Assembly (NCBI GenBank): GCA_022823365.1 | Contig: JAJDXG010000054.1 | Span: forward strand, 1 to 64,000 | DNA: 64,000 nucleotides | Direction: 5' to 3' | DNA from: Gemmatimonadota bacterium | Lineage (GTDB): Bacteria > Gemmatimonadota > Gemmatimonadetes > Longimicrobiales > Gaopeijiaceae | Shown here: positions 26,057 through 35,613 of the stretch, piece after piece | Position numbering within the stretch: position 1 is the stretch's first letter | How the letters are laid out: every line of letters begins with the position of its first letter | Notes under the pieces: generated by a model | Told to the model about the DNA's origin: nothing | Database searches by the model: none | What the model saw: only the letters and a program-made list of their open reading frames with translations | Made by a program: the position numbers and the translations under genes

Positions 26057-26830
26057 GTGGAACGATTTGACGCGGTGAGCGACCTGGAGGGACGGAAGTC
26101 CGCGGGCGCTTCCGAGCCCCCGCCGCGGGTCCTCGTGGTCGAGGATGAAGCCGACATCGCGGCGCTGGTCGCGTACCAGCTGACCCGCGACGGGCTGCGG
26201 GTGGAGACGGTGTCGAGGGGAACCTCGGCGCTCTCTTCCATCGACCGCGAGATGCCGGACATCGTCGTCCTCGACCGCCTGCTCCCGGGGGAGTCGGGCG
26301 ATGAAGTCCTGCGCACCATTCGCCGCAGGGCCGCGACCCGCCACCTGCCCGTGCTCATGCTCACGGCCAAGCGGGAGCAGGAAGACCGCATCGAAGGGCT
26401 GGAGATGGGCGCGGACGACTACCTCACCAAGCCCTTCAGCCCACGGGAATTGATTCTGCGGGTACGCTCCATCCTGCGGCGCGCCCGGTCCACCCACACG
26501 GCCGGCGCGGGACAGATTCTGCGCGCGGGACCGCTCGCCATCGACCTGACCGGCCACCAGGTGACCCTCAAGGGCCGCGAGTTGAACCTCACGCCCACGG
26601 AATTCCGGCTGCTTCGGGTGCTGGTTGAGCGCCGCGGGCGGACCCAGAGCCGGCGGCAGCTGCTCGAGTCCGCCTGGGAGGTGGGGCCCGAAGTGTCCGG
26701 CTACATCCACACGCGCACGGTGGACATGCACATCCGCCGGCTGCGCACCAAGCTCGAGGAGGTGGGCGACTGGGTCGAGACCGTGCGCGGCTTCGGCTAT
26801 CAGTTCCGGCTTCCCGACGCGGAGGGATAG
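26057..26830 (+). CDS. phoB: PhoB-like response regulator (OmpR/PhoB family)
   Basis: The 257-residue product has a GTG start at 26057. Its receiver domain has the acidic residues in VVEDEAD, phospho-acceptor Asp73 in VVLDRLLPG, and the conserved Lys in DYLTKPFSPREL. A winged-helix DNA-binding domain follows (LNLTPTEFRLLRVLVER, IHTRTVDMHIRRLRTKLE). It is 12 bp upstream of a PhoR-like kinase gene, with which it forms a two-component pair. PhoB-type regulators bind direct repeats at 11-bp spacing, matching the array at 20572-20670 in the same locus. The phosphate assignment rests on family resemblance and context; other OmpR-family signals are possible. Confidence 0.85.
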   Translation: MERFDAVSDLEGRKSAGASEPPPRVLVVEDEADIAALVAYQLTRDGLRVETVSRGTSALSSIDREMPDIVVLDRLLPGESGDEVLRTIRRRAATRHLPVLMLTAKREQEDRIEGLEMGADDYLTKPFSPRELILRVRSILRRARSTHTAGAGQILRAGPLAIDLTGHQVTLKGRELNLTPTEFRLLRVLVERRGRTQSRRQLLESAWEVGPEVSGYIHTRTVDMHIRRLRTKLEEVGDWVETVRGFGYQFRLPDAEG

Positions 26831-26842
26831 CCCGGGCCCGCC

Positions 26843-28675
26843 ATGAGGCTGCGCGCGCACCACGGCCTGTTCCTCGGTTTCGTGGCCGTAGTGGGCCTGC
26901 TCGTCGTCTCTCTGGTCGTTATCATCGGGACCGGTCTGCGGCGGCAGCTGGTGGAATCCTATCAGAGCGACCTGGCCGGGGACCTGGCGCTGGCCCAGCT
27001 GCTGCTGGAGGGAAGCGACGGCGGCTTTACGAATCTGCAAGAGCTGGCGGTGCGCATGCGGGAGCGCGTCGACTACCGGGTGACGGTGATTGCGCCCGAC
27101 GGAACCGTTCTGGCCGACTCCGATTCGGACTACCGGGCGATGGAGAACCACGGCGACCGCCCGGAGGTGCAGGGGGCCCTCGCGGGTGCGACCACGTTTG
27201 CCGAGCGCCGGAGTGCGACGGTGGGAGTCGCCCTTCTGTACGCGGCGACCGGGTTGACCGTCGAAGGCGAGCCGGTCGTCCTGCGACTGGCGGCGTCGCT
27301 TGAGGCCATCGACGCCACGGTGATTCAGACCCAGGGAGCCATCGCCGGCGCGGGCGCGGTGGCGATCGTCCTGGCGCTCGGTCTCTCGTACGTGCTGGCG
27401 CGCGCCCTGTCCCATCCCCTCGAACGGGTGGCGGCGCGCGCGCGCCTGATCGCAGCGGGTGCGGCGGGCATGCAGCCGCTGGCTTCGTCGCGCATGACGG
27501 AACTCGCCGAGCTGGTCGAGGCCTTCAACCGCCTCACCTCGGACCTGAACGCGCGCATCCGCGAGCTTGCGGGCGAGCGCGACGAGGTGCGCGACGTGCT
27601 CAACGCCATCAACGAGGGCGTCGTCGCCCTGAACGCCGACGCCCGCTTGGTGCGCATCAACGAGGCCGCGATGCGCATCCTCGAGGTGGAGCCGGTTCCC
27701 GCACTGACCCGTGTGAGCCAGTTCGTGCACTCCGCGGAGCTCCGGCTGCTCATGGAGGCGGCTCCGTCCCACGCCGTGGGCGCGCGCGAAGTCCACCTGG
27801 GCGAGAAGAGGTACCTGGTGTCGGGCCGGCCGCTCGGGGCGGGCGGGGCCGTGATCACGTTCGTCGACGTGAGCGAGATCCGGCGTCTCGAAGAGGTGCG
27901 GAGCGACTTTGTCGCCAACGCGTCCCACGAACTCAAGACGCCTCTCACCGCGGTGCGCGGGTTCTCGGAGACGCTTCTTGAGGACGATCCGCCAGAGGAC
28001 CTCCGCCAGAGCTTCCTCGATCTCATCTGGCGCAATACCGTGCGCCTGCAGCAGCTGGTCGAGGATCTGCTGGACCTGTCACGCCTGGAGTCCGGAGGAT
28101 GGGTGCCCCAATCCGAACCGGTCCGGGTGGAAGAGGTCGCCGTCAAGGCCTGGGTCCAGGCCGGGCCGCGCGTCTCCGAGTCGAGCGTGCGGCTGCACAT
28201 CGACGGGGCCGGCATCGCGACCGCCGACGCCCGCGGGCTCTCGCAGATCTTCCAGAACCTCTTCGACAACGCGCTCCGGCACACCCCCTCGGGAGGGTCG
28301 ATCCAGGTGCAGGTCGAGTCCGAGGAGGACGAGGACCTCCTCCTCGTGTCGGTGAGGGACACGGGCAGCGGCATACTGCCGGTCCACCTGCCGCGCATCT
28401 TCGAACGGTTCTACCGGGTGGATCCGGCCCGCTCGAGAGCGGAAGGGGGGACGGGCCTGGGACTTGCGATCGTACGCCATCTGGTGATCGCCATGGGAGG
28501 CGAGGTCTGGGCCGAGAGCGTGATCGAGGAGGGAACCACGATTCGCTTCACGCTTCCGCGCGGCTCCGCGACTTCGCTGTCTCTCATGGAGTTGGATGAG
28601 GAAGACGACGACGATGAAGACGACGAACTCGACTACGGAGACTTCGTCGCCGCGTCGTCGCTGATCGGGGAGTAG
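26843..28675 (+). CDS. phoR: PhoR-like sensor histidine kinase
   Basis: The product has 610 residues. A first membrane helix (about residues 9-30) and a second (about 165-190) enclose a periplasmic domain ([19 protein letters not shown]), followed by HAMP, PAS, and HisKA with the phosphorylated His362 in [16 protein letters not shown]. The catalytic domain has the N box ([10 protein letters not shown]), G1 (DTGSGI), F box (FERFYR) and G2 (GTGLGLAIV). The order HAMP-PAS-HisKA-HATPase and the sequence [17 protein letters not shown] are typical of PhoR. The last 25 residues form a very acidic tail ([20 protein letters not shown]) not usual in the family. It pairs with the upstream phoB. Confidence 0.88.
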   Translation: MRLRAHHGLFLGFVAVVGLLVVSLVVIIGTGLRRQLVESYQSDLAGDLALAQLLLEGSDGGFTNLQELAVRMRERVDYRVTVIAPDGTVLADSDSDYRAMENHGDRPEVQGALAGATTFAERRSATVGVALLYAATGLTVEGEPVVLRLAASLEAIDATVIQTQGAIAGAGAVAIVLALGLSYVLARALSHPLERVAARARLIAAGAAGMQPLASSRMTELAELVEAFNRLTSDLNARIRELAGERDEVRDVLNAINEGVVALNADARLVRINEAAMRILEVEPVPALTRVSQFVHSAELRLLMEAAPSHAVGAREVHLGEKRYLVSGRPLGAGGAVITFVDVSEIRRLEEVRSDFVANASHELKTPLTAVRGFSETLLEDDPPEDLRQSFLDLIWRNTVRLQQLVEDLLDLSRLESGGWVPQSEPVRVEEVAVKAWVQAGPRVSESSVRLHIDGAGIATADARGLSQIFQNLFDNALRHTPSGGSIQVQVESEEDEDLLLVSVRDTGSGILPVHLPRIFERFYRVDPARSRAEGGTGLGLAIVRHLVIAMGGEVWAESVIEEGTTIRFTLPRGSATSLSLMELDEEDDDDEDDELDYGDFVAASSLIGE

Positions 28676-28680
28676 ATATC

Positions 28681-29118
28681 ATGGGCAGGGAAGGGAAGGC
28701 CGGAGGTCGCGTGAGCGACCGTGAATGGAAGCATCGCCTGACCCGCGAGCAGTTTCGCGTTACCCGCCGCAAGGGGACGGAGCGGGCGTTTACCGGAGCC
28801 TACTGGAACCTGAAGGACGACGGCCTCTATCGCTGCGTGTGCTGCGAGGCCCCGCTGTTCGACTCGGGCGACAAGTACGATTCGGGGACGGGATGGCCGA
28901 GCTTCAGCGACACCGCCGAGGGCGCCGACGTCCGCCTGGAGGACGACCGCAGCTTCTTCATGCGCCGCACCGAGGTGCTGTGCGCGGCGTGCGATGCCCA
29001 TCTCGGCCATGTGTTCGGGGACGGTCCCGCCCCCACCGGCCAGCGCTACTGCATCAACTCCGCGGCGCTCACGTTCGACCCGTCCCGCGGCCGGGCAGGT
29101 ACGCAATCCCGAGAGTGA
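28681..29118 (+). CDS. msrB: Peptide methionine-(R)-S-oxide reductase MsrB
   Basis: MsrB reduces methionine-R-sulfoxide in oxidised proteins. The 145-residue product has the two zinc-binding CxxC pairs (CVCC and CAAC), the signature [17 protein letters not shown], and the catalytic Cys124 in RYCINSAAL. There is no signal peptide, so it acts in the cytoplasm. ATG 28681 lies 5 bp after the kinase stop with GGGGAG overlapping that stop, so it may be translated from the phoBR message. Its last 50 bp overlap the end of the convergent propeller gene. Confidence 0.93.
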   Translation: MGREGKAGGRVSDREWKHRLTREQFRVTRRKGTERAFTGAYWNLKDDGLYRCVCCEAPLFDSGDKYDSGTGWPSFSDTAEGADVRLEDDRSFFMRRTEVLCAACDAHLGHVFGDGPAPTGQRYCINSAALTFDPSRGRAGTQSRE

Positions 29119-30124
29119 GGACGCCGACCTCGCGTCTCCACAGCAACTCGCCCGTGCCGATGCGCAGCGCGGCCACCCCTCCGGACTCGCCGACCCCGCC
29201 CTCCCAGGTCACGTAGGCGACCTCGCCGGCCGGGTCGAGCGCCACCCCGTGCGGGAACGCCGCGCCGGCCAGTTCGATCCGGCGCACCTCCGTGAGGGTG
29301 GCCGGGTCGAGCACCGACACCGAGCCGCCGCGCCGGTTGGCCACCACCAGCACCCGCCCGTCCGCGGACCCCGCGATCTGAGCGGGCATGCGCCCCACCG
29401 CGACGGCGCCCTCGGGCTGGCCCGCGCGGGAGAAGGCCCGCACCTCCCCGCTCCCCGACATGGTCGCGAAGAAGCGGGCGCCGTCGGGGCTCCAGGCGAC
29501 GTTCATGGGGGTGTAGCGCGGCGTTCCGGCGGGGGCGGGACCGGGTCCGGCCGGGACGCGGGCGAGGGTGGCCGCCGCGGCCGCGTCCATCAGCACGATC
29601 TCGTCGGAGAGCGAGCAGGTGACGGCGACCCGCGTCCCGGCGGGGTCGACGGCGGCGTGGTGGGGGGCGGGGCACACCACCGGCAGCGCCGCCACGGTCA
29701 GGTCGTGGACGTCCACCACCGCCACGCGGCTCTCCTCTCCCAGGCCGCCCCGCCAGTAGTCGGGTACAAAGGCGCGGCGGCCGTCGGGAGTGAGCTCCAC
29801 CCGCGCCGCGCCCGGCATGTCCAGCTGAAGGCGCCCGACCAGCCTGTCGCCGTCCGTCTCGAACTTCCACAGGGTGGGGTGCCCGTGCGCGAGGGTGGCG
29901 TACCAGTGGCGGCCGTCAGCGGAAACGGTCACGCCGTGGGGCTCGTCGGTTTCGGTGCGGCGGCGGTCCAGCGAGACGACGCGCAGGGTGCTCCCGTCGC
30001 GCGCGTCCAGCACATGGATCCGGTCCGTGAACCCGGAAGTGACGTACAGGCGGGGCGGCTCCTCGGGGCCATCCGCGGCCCCGCCGCAGGCCACCAGGAG
30101 CAGCGCCGCGCCGACCCGCCTCAG
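29069..30124 (-). CDS. Beta-propeller (YncE/LpqB-like) lipoprotein
   Basis: The product is about 351 residues and made of WD40/YVTN-like repeats: [39 protein letters not shown] and [21 protein letters not shown]. The best start is a CTG at 30124, whose CTGA overlaps the TGA of the upstream gene. It gives [13 protein letters not shown], a clean lipoprotein signal with Cys at the right place. The first conventional start, GTG 30094, would leave only two residues before that Cys. The two propeller-type genes are thus probably translationally coupled. The 3' end overlaps convergent msrB by 50 bp. Function is unknown; such propellers bind partners or act as scaffold or quinoprotein-like sensors. 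Confidence 0.8.
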   Translation of the reverse strand: MRRVGAALLLVACGGAADGPEEPPRLYVTSGFTDRIHVLDARDGSTLRVVSLDRRRTETDEPHGVTVSADGRHWYATLAHGHPTLWKFETDGDRLVGRLQLDMPGAARVELTPDGRRAFVPDYWRGGLGEESRVAVVDVHDLTVAALPVVCPAPHHAAVDPAGTRVAVTCSLSDEIVLMDAAAAATLARVPAGPGPAPAGTPRYTPMNVAWSPDGARFFATMSGSGEVRAFSRAGQPEGAVAVGRMPAQIAGSADGRVLVVANRRGGSVSVLDPATLTEVRRIELAGAAFPHGVALDPAGEVAYVTWEGGVGESGGVAALRIGTGELLWRREVGVLTLGIAYLPGRGTGRT

Positions 30125-31983
30125 GGACCGGGCTCCAGCACGACGAGCCCGTGGTTCATGTCGGCGGCGTAGAGCTTGCCGTTGTCGTGCAGTTGGGGAG
30201 CCCAGGTGCAGGTGTCTTCGGAGCCCAGGAAGCAGTAGTTGGTCTCGTTGCCGTAGTCGATGAAGCCGGTTTCGCGCCCCTGCAGCTCCAATTGGCCCAT
30301 GAGCTCACCGCTGACGTCCAGAATGCGCACACCCCGTTCGTACCAGGCGAGGTAGAGGGTCGCGGCATCCTCGTCCATCCAGTAGTTGTGCGACGTGGCC
30401 CCCTGGACTTCATAGCTCGCGACCTCGCGCGGCCGGGTGATATCGCCCAGGTCCACCACGTGCATGATCCCGGAGGGACTCGTGGAATAGCCGAACTGCT
30501 CCTCGCCCACGAACGCATAGCCGGCGTCGGGCCAGTACCAGACGTTGTGGGTCTGCCCGCCCAGATCCTGCAGGCGGCTCACCTCCACCGGGTTGGTGGG
30601 CGATCCCCCGGCCATCCCGTTGCCCACGTCGAGGATGACGAGCCCGGCGTCCCAGTGCGACAGGAAGGCCAGCCCGTCCCGGACGTAGACGTCGTGGAGC
30701 AGGCTCGAGCCGCCGTAGTAGCTGGCGGCGAGCCGCGGTGAAGACGGGTCGGAGACGTCGAGGATGCGCAGGCCGCTGTTGTAGGGGTCCAGGGCCAGGT
30801 ATGCGTAGTTGCCCTCCAGCCACGCGTTGTGGACGCCGGCGGCAAGGCCTTCCGTGAAGCGGCTGATGATCTGCGGGTGCGCGGGATCGGAAAGGTCGAA
30901 GAACGTGACCCCGTTGACGCCTTCGGGGTCGCCCTCGTGGGTCAGCACGCCCAGTCGGCCATCCGCCCGGATCTTGACGTCGTTGACGGTGCGCGCGTCG
31001 ACCACGATCGAATCCGACAGGGTCGGCATCCCCGCGGCGTCCAGCGACCACGCGTACAGCACGTTGCCCGGAAGCTCGGCGCGCATGCCCCAGGTGCCGG
31101 TGTAGGCGTAGTCGCCGTGCACCCACAGGTCCGAAGTGTAGCGTTCGTCCACGGCGCCCTTTCCCACCAGGCGAAGCGCCTGCGAGAGCCCGCGTGCCTG
31201 GACCGTGACGGGCGTGGTGGCGGAATCCGGCCGAATCGTGCCGTTGACGCTGACCTGTGTATGCGCGACGACCGTGATGTTCCCGGGGGCGTAGGCCACG
31301 AACCGGCCATCGGCGTCGAACAGCCCGGCATCCGGCGGGGTGGTGCGCCAGGTCACCTGCGCCCCCTGCACCGCGGCGCCGCTGCTGTCCCGGACCTCGG
31401 CCGAGAAACGCACCACGTCGCCCTGGCGGATGCGCCGGTTCCCTGCCGCGATGCGGATGTGCGTGCCGTCAACCGGCCCCACCCGCTGCTCCACCTGGAA
31501 GCGCAGTCCGAGCGATGCGCGGGCGTCGCTGCCGGCCTGCGCCTCGAGCGTGGCCTCGTAGCTGCCCGCCTGGGCGGCGTCCGGTACCATCACCACTATG
31601 GAAACGGTCTCGCTCGCTCCGGGGTTGAGCGTCGGTATCTCGGAAGGCGTGGTCGTCGGAACCATGCCGGGCACGGCGACCCCGCCCGTGCGCGCGGCTC
31701 GGGCCGACAGGCTCACCGGCCCGACCGCCACGTTGCCGGTGTTGGCCAGATCGACGGCGCCCCGGTAGGAGAGCGCGCTTCCGTCCCGGGAAGCCACCAG
31801 TTCGAGGGTGGCGGTGGAGAACTCGATCGCCGCGACGCGCTCGACTGGAGGTTCTACAGGATCGCGGCAGGTGGTGAGCAGTAGCGTGAGCGCCAGACTG
31901 AACAGGAGCCCTCCGGCGTGCCTTGCCCGCGATGCGACTCGCGCGACCGGATTTCCTGGCTCGGAGGTTTCTACGGGGCGCAT
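30121..31983 (-). CDS. LVIVD-repeat lipoprotein with Ig-like N-terminal region
   Basis: The product has 620 residues. ATG 31983 is preferred because it gives a lipoprotein signal (LLFSLALTLLLTTC); ATG 32109 would add 42 unlikely residues. The N-terminal half contains CARDB/BIG1-like Ig domains (GAVDLANTGNVAVGPVSLSA, GDVVRFSAEVRDSSGAAVQGA split over nt 31360-31440). The C-terminal half has LVIVD-type repeats (LRILDVSDPSSPRL, GLVILDVGNG, VRILDVSGEL), a propeller-forming family seen in surface proteins. It precedes and overlaps the next propeller lipoprotein gene. Its function is unknown; surface adhesion or ligand binding is plausible. Confidence 0.8.
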   Translation of the reverse strand: MRPVETSEPGNPVARVASRARHAGGLLFSLALTLLLTTCRDPVEPPVERVAAIEFSTATLELVASRDGSALSYRGAVDLANTGNVAVGPVSLSARAARTGGVAVPGMVPTTTPSEIPTLNPGASETVSIVVMVPDAAQAGSYEATLEAQAGSDARASLGLRFQVEQRVGPVDGTHIRIAAGNRRIRQGDVVRFSAEVRDSSGAAVQGAQVTWRTTPPDAGLFDADGRFVAYAPGNITVVAHTQVSVNGTIRPDSATTPVTVQARGLSQALRLVGKGAVDERYTSDLWVHGDYAYTGTWGMRAELPGNVLYAWSLDAAGMPTLSDSIVVDARTVNDVKIRADGRLGVLTHEGDPEGVNGVTFFDLSDPAHPQIISRFTEGLAAGVHNAWLEGNYAYLALDPYNSGLRILDVSDPSSPRLAASYYGGSSLLHDVYVRDGLAFLSHWDAGLVILDVGNGMAGGSPTNPVEVSRLQDLGGQTHNVWYWPDAGYAFVGEEQFGYSTSPSGIMHVVDLGDITRPREVASYEVQGATSHNYWMDEDAATLYLAWYERGVRILDVSGELMGQLELQGRETGFIDYGNETNYCFLGSEDTCTWAPQLHDNGKLYAADMNHGLVVLEPGP

Positions 31984-32076
31984 GTGCCTGGCTGTTGGAT
32001 GCGAAGGCGTGCCGGACGACACTGCCTGAAATGGCAACCACCTCTTAAGATATAACGACCGGGTCGCCGGAGCGCA

Positions 32077-32105
32077 TTGAGTTGAGCCCGAGCGGACACT
32101 AGTAT
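32077..32105 (+). promoter_or_regulatory. Candidate sigma-70 promoter for the binding-protein operon
   Basis: TTGAGT (32077-32082) and TAGTAT (32100-32105) are separated by exactly 17 bp. They lie 95 bp upstream of the start at 32200, in the gap between divergent genes. Confidence 0.45.
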
Positions 32106-32199
32106 CCATGGTTGCCCCCGGAAGACGGCGGACCCGGGGGCGGGCAGCCAGATCGACGTTTTCAACACCGTGCGCAACATACGGAAGGGAGTATCCCGC

Positions 32200-33552
32200 A
32201 TGACCGGGTGCCGGGTCGGCAAGGACGAGGGTGCGGTTGGTTCACGCCTTGTGACACGCCGCTCCCTGATCCGCTCCGGGCTGGCGGCGCTGGCGGCGGC
32301 TCCCTGGGCCAGGCCGCTGGCGGCGGCCACGGGTCCCGCGCGGAATCGAGGCCCGAACTCCGGTCCCGCCCAGGAGGGCGAAATCGTGTTGGGCGTGTCG
32401 GCCGCCTTCTCGGGTCCCTCCCGCGGTCTGGGCACCGAGCTCTACCGCGGCTCCATGGCCTGGTTCCACCACGTCAACGACAACGGCGGGGTCAACGGCC
32501 GCAGAATCGTCCTCAGGCTCACCGACGACGGCTACCAGCCCGATCCCTGCGTCGCCAACACCATCCAGCTCATGCAGGACGAGAGCGTATTCCTGCTCTT
32601 CGGCTACGTGGGCACGCCGACCGTCACCCGCGTGTTGCCGCTGCTCAAGAGGTTCCGCGAGCGGCAGGTCTACCTCTTCTTTCCCTTCACCGGGGCGGAG
32701 CCGCAGCGCGAACCCCCGTACGGCGAGTTCGCCTTCAACCTGCGCGCCTCCTACCGCCAGGAGACGGCGGGGCTGGTCGACAACTTCGTGCGCATCGGGC
32801 GCCGGCGGGTGGCGGTCTTCTACCAGAACGACGCCTACGGCAGAAGCGGCTGGGCGGGGGTGCGCGAGGCGCTTGCGGCACACGGGGAGACGATGGCCGG
32901 CGAGGCCACCTACATGCGCGGGACCCAGTTCGACGCCAGCATGCGGGCGCAGGTCGAGATCCTGCAGGCGCAATCCCCGGACGCCGTTATCTGCATCGGC
33001 GCGTACCAGGCGTGCGCGGCCTTCGCGCGCGATGCCGCCGACCTGGGGCTCCACGTTCCCGTCGCCAACGTCTCCTTCGTGGGAAGCGAGAACCTGCTCG
33101 CCCTCATGCGCGAAGGACGCGCCGACCCGGAGTCGCACACCCGCTTCCTCGTGAACTCGCAGGTCGTGCCGAGCTACGAGGACACTTCGCTGGCGGCGGT
33201 GCGCGAATATCATGAGCTGATGGAGCGCTACGATCCGCTGCCTCCCGAGAACGTCGAGCGCATCACACGGGGAGAGGTCTACGAACGCTTCCCGCAAAGC
33301 TTCGTCAGCCTTGAGGGATTCCTGAACGCGAAGCTGATCACGGAGATACTCGCACGCATGGGGGACGAGCCGGACCGATCGCGGCTAGAAGAGGCGGTCT
33401 TCGCGGTGCGCGACTACGATCTCGGGGTCGGCGAGCGGGTGTCGTTCGGTCCCGACCGCCGGCAGGGGCTCGACCAGGTGTACTACACGGTTCCGGAGGG
33501 GGACCGCTTCGTGCCGCTCGACGACTGGGAGTCCAGGTTCGCGATGTCATGA
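32200..33552 (+). CDS. Periplasmic binding protein, LivJ-like (Peripla_BP_6), without ABC partner
   Basis: The 450-residue product starts at ATG 32200 with AAGGGAG upstream and has a Tat-like leader (TRRSLIRSGLAALAAAPWA). The mature part matches branched-chain amino acid or amide binding proteins: EIVLGVSAAFSGPSRGLG, HHVNDNGGVNGRRIVLRLTDDGY split over nt 32465-32535, RVAVFYQNDAYGRSG, and SPDAVICIGAYQ. No ABC permease or ATPase gene is near. The stop overlaps the start of the HAMP membrane protein by 4 bp (ATGA), so the two are coupled. This arrangement suggests that the protein senses a small ligand for the membrane partner rather than feeding a transporter. The ligand is unknown. Confidence 0.88.
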   Translation: MTGCRVGKDEGAVGSRLVTRRSLIRSGLAALAAAPWARPLAAATGPARNRGPNSGPAQEGEIVLGVSAAFSGPSRGLGTELYRGSMAWFHHVNDNGGVNGRRIVLRLTDDGYQPDPCVANTIQLMQDESVFLLFGYVGTPTVTRVLPLLKRFRERQVYLFFPFTGAEPQREPPYGEFAFNLRASYRQETAGLVDNFVRIGRRRVAVFYQNDAYGRSGWAGVREALAAHGETMAGEATYMRGTQFDASMRAQVEILQAQSPDAVICIGAYQACAAFARDAADLGLHVPVANVSFVGSENLLALMREGRADPESHTRFLVNSQVVPSYEDTSLAAVREYHELMERYDPLPPENVERITRGEVYERFPQSFVSLEGFLNAKLITEILARMGDEPDRSRLEEAVFAVRDYDLGVGERVSFGPDRRQGLDQVYYTVPEGDRFVPLDDWESRFAMS

Positions 33553-34286
33553 GGGTTCACAAGCTCTTTCGCAGGCTGCGCTTCGGCGTCTTCGCGCTCT
33601 TCGCGCTCGTCGTCCTCTCGATCTTCCTGCTCTCCATCCGCACGGTTTCCAGCGAACTCGAGACCGAGTACGTCAGCAACAGCGCGAACATCGCCAGGAA
33701 CATCGCCGACGCCAGCGTCGACATCCTGCTGAACAGGAACCTGGCCACCCTGCAGTCGCTCATCGATCAGTTCGTGGAGATCGAGAGCATCCGCTACATC
33801 TACATCGTCAGCGATACCGGCGAGTTCCTGGCGCATACGTTCGTTCCGGGAATACCTGAGGAGATTCTGGCAAGCGACCCCTCGCTCACCGATCCCGTCG
33901 AGCGCAGCCTCCCCGGGCTGGGCGAGTTCGTCGAAGTGGGAAGCCCGATCCTTTCAGGGGTGGCCGGCACGGTGCACGTGGGCATGGACACGGAGGCGCT
34001 CGCGCTCAAGATCCAGCGGGCGGTCGGGCAGCAGATCTACCTGCTGTGCATCATCCTGGTCGTAGGCGTGCTGGCGCTGATCTGGATCGTCAAGGCGACA
34101 GCGAAACCGCTGGAAGAGCTGCTCACCTACGTGGTCGAGCTGGCCCGCAACGGCGGCGAGGTGTCCGACGACGGCGTGCTGGCGCGGAAAGATGAAATCG
34201 GGGACATGGCGCGGCTCATGCGTCACGCCGCCGGCCAGGGTTCCCCGCCCGCGCAGTGGCGGGCCCGGGTCAAGCGCCCGAGGTAG
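33549..34286 (+). CDS. HAMP-domain membrane sensor lacking an output domain
   Basis: The 245-residue product has one membrane helix at residues 11-31 (FGVFALFALVVLSIFLLS), a periplasmic sensor segment (about 32-155, with YIYIVSDTGEFLAHTF typical of a Cache-like fold), a second helix at about 163-183 (IYLLCIILVVGVLALIWIV) and a HAMP linker (KPLEELLTYVVELARNGG, KDEIGDMARLMRHAA). It ends soon after HAMP in a basic tail (PPAQWRARVKRPR). No kinase, cyclase or methyl-accepting domain follows, and the next gene starts 12 bp later. It may be a truncated kinase, or a signalling partner that acts on another protein. It is coupled to the binding-protein gene. Confidence 0.8.
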   Translation: MRVHKLFRRLRFGVFALFALVVLSIFLLSIRTVSSELETEYVSNSANIARNIADASVDILLNRNLATLQSLIDQFVEIESIRYIYIVSDTGEFLAHTFVPGIPEEILASDPSLTDPVERSLPGLGEFVEVGSPILSGVAGTVHVGMDTEALALKIQRAVGQQIYLLCIILVVGVLALIWIVKATAKPLEELLTYVVELARNGGEVSDDGVLARKDEIGDMARLMRHAAGQGSPPAQWRARVKRPR

Positions 34287-34298
34287 GCGGAACACAAC

Positions 34299-35603
34299 GT
34301 GCGCGTCCCCAGAAGCGTCGTCGTCCTCTTCTGCACGGTGCTCCAGTTGTGCCTGGGCACCGTATATGCGTGGAGCTTTTTCCAGACCATGCTGGTCCGC
34401 GACTCCGGCTGGACGTTCAGCGAGACGGCGGCCGCGTTCAGCATCACGATCTTCTGCCTGGGGGTGTCGGCGGCGATTGCGGGGCAGGCGCTGCCGAAGG
34501 TAGGGCCCAGGGCCCTCGCCCTGGCCGGAAGCGTCCTGTTCTCGAGCGGCTATCTGATCGCCAGCCTCGCGCTGTCGCTGGATTCCCTGTTGCTCTTCTA
34601 TCTGGGATACGGGGTGATCGGGGGTGCGGGCATCGGGATGGGTTACGTGACGCCGGTTGCGACCGCCGCGAAGTGGTACCCGGATCGCAAGGGACTGGTG
34701 ACGGGCATCGTGGTGATGGGCTTCGGTGTCGGGGCGCTCCTGCTCAGCAAGGGTCTGGCGCCTCTTCTCGTCGTCGGAACGGAAGGCGATCTGGCACAGG
34801 TATTCCTGTGGCTGGGGATCGTGTTTGCCTGCATCCTGGTCCCGTCCAGCCTGTTTCTCAGCGATCCGCCGGAGGCCCCGGCGCCCGCGTCCGGGGACGG
34901 CTCGAGGTCACCGCCGCCCGAGAGGGTGGAGCCGGCCGCGCCCTACCTGCGCACTTCACAGTTCACGATCATGTGGATCGTGTTCTTCTCCAACATCGCG
35001 GCCGGCATCTCCGTGATCAGCTTCCAGTCCGAACTCCTGCAGGAGGTCTGGGGGCTGGCCGACCCGTCCCTCGGTCCCGCGATACTGGCCGAATACGGCG
35101 CCACGCTCATCGCGGTGAGTTCCGTCTGCAACGGCGTCGGACGACTCCTGTGGGGCTCGCTCTGCGACCGCCTGGGACAGGTCACCGTGTTCCGCCTTCT
35201 CCTCGCCAGCCAGATGGTGGTGTTCGGCATCCTCATGACCGAGTCCAATCCGTGGATCTTCTCCGCGCTCGTCTGTTATGTGCTGCTGTGCTTCGGCGGA
35301 GGATTCGCCACCATGCCGTCGTTCGTCGTGGACGTCTTCGGGTCGAAGAACATGTCCAAGATCTACGGCACGATCCTCACCGCGTGGGCGGCCGCCGGGA
35401 TTATCGGCCCGATGTACGTCGGCTACCTGAAGGACACCTATCCCGACCGGGCGGTCATGTACTGCTTCCTGATCGGCATCCTGCTGCTCGGCACGGGATA
35501 TGTCTTCTCGTACCTGCTGGACGGTGACCGGATCAAACTGGGCCGCCCGACTGTGAAGGGCACGCTGCGCCGGTACGGAGTCCCGGTGGCGGAGGAGGGG
35601 TAG
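34299..35603 (+). CDS. MFS transporter, oxalate/formate antiporter (OFA) family
   Basis: The 434-residue product begins with GTG 34299 and has about twelve membrane helices. The first helix contains LGTVYAWSFF, typical of the OFA family, and GVIGGAGIGMGYVTPVATAAKWYPDRKGLV is the expected loop 4-5 sequence (nt 34615-34710). The second half has LLWGSLCDRLGQV and GGGFATMPSFVVDVFG. The OFA family exchanges small carboxylates such as oxalate and formate, but members also carry other monocarboxylates. Its position between a ligand-sensing pair and isocitrate dehydrogenase fits carboxylate uptake, but the actual substrate is open. Confidence 0.85.
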   Translation: MRVPRSVVVLFCTVLQLCLGTVYAWSFFQTMLVRDSGWTFSETAAAFSITIFCLGVSAAIAGQALPKVGPRALALAGSVLFSSGYLIASLALSLDSLLLFYLGYGVIGGAGIGMGYVTPVATAAKWYPDRKGLVTGIVVMGFGVGALLLSKGLAPLLVVGTEGDLAQVFLWLGIVFACILVPSSLFLSDPPEAPAPASGDGSRSPPPERVEPAAPYLRTSQFTIMWIVFFSNIAAGISVISFQSELLQEVWGLADPSLGPAILAEYGATLIAVSSVCNGVGRLLWGSLCDRLGQVTVFRLLLASQMVVFGILMTESNPWIFSALVCYVLLCFGGGFATMPSFVVDVFGSKNMSKIYGTILTAWAAAGIIGPMYVGYLKDTYPDRAVMYCFLIGILLLGTGYVFSYLLDGDRIKLGRPTVKGTLRRYGVPVAEEG

Positions 35604-35613
35604 GGTCCATCCC

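Noticed and set aside
26012-27928. 638-residue minus-strand frame antisense to phoB and phoR
   Set aside because: It mirrors two clear genes and has no recognisable domain or ribosome site.
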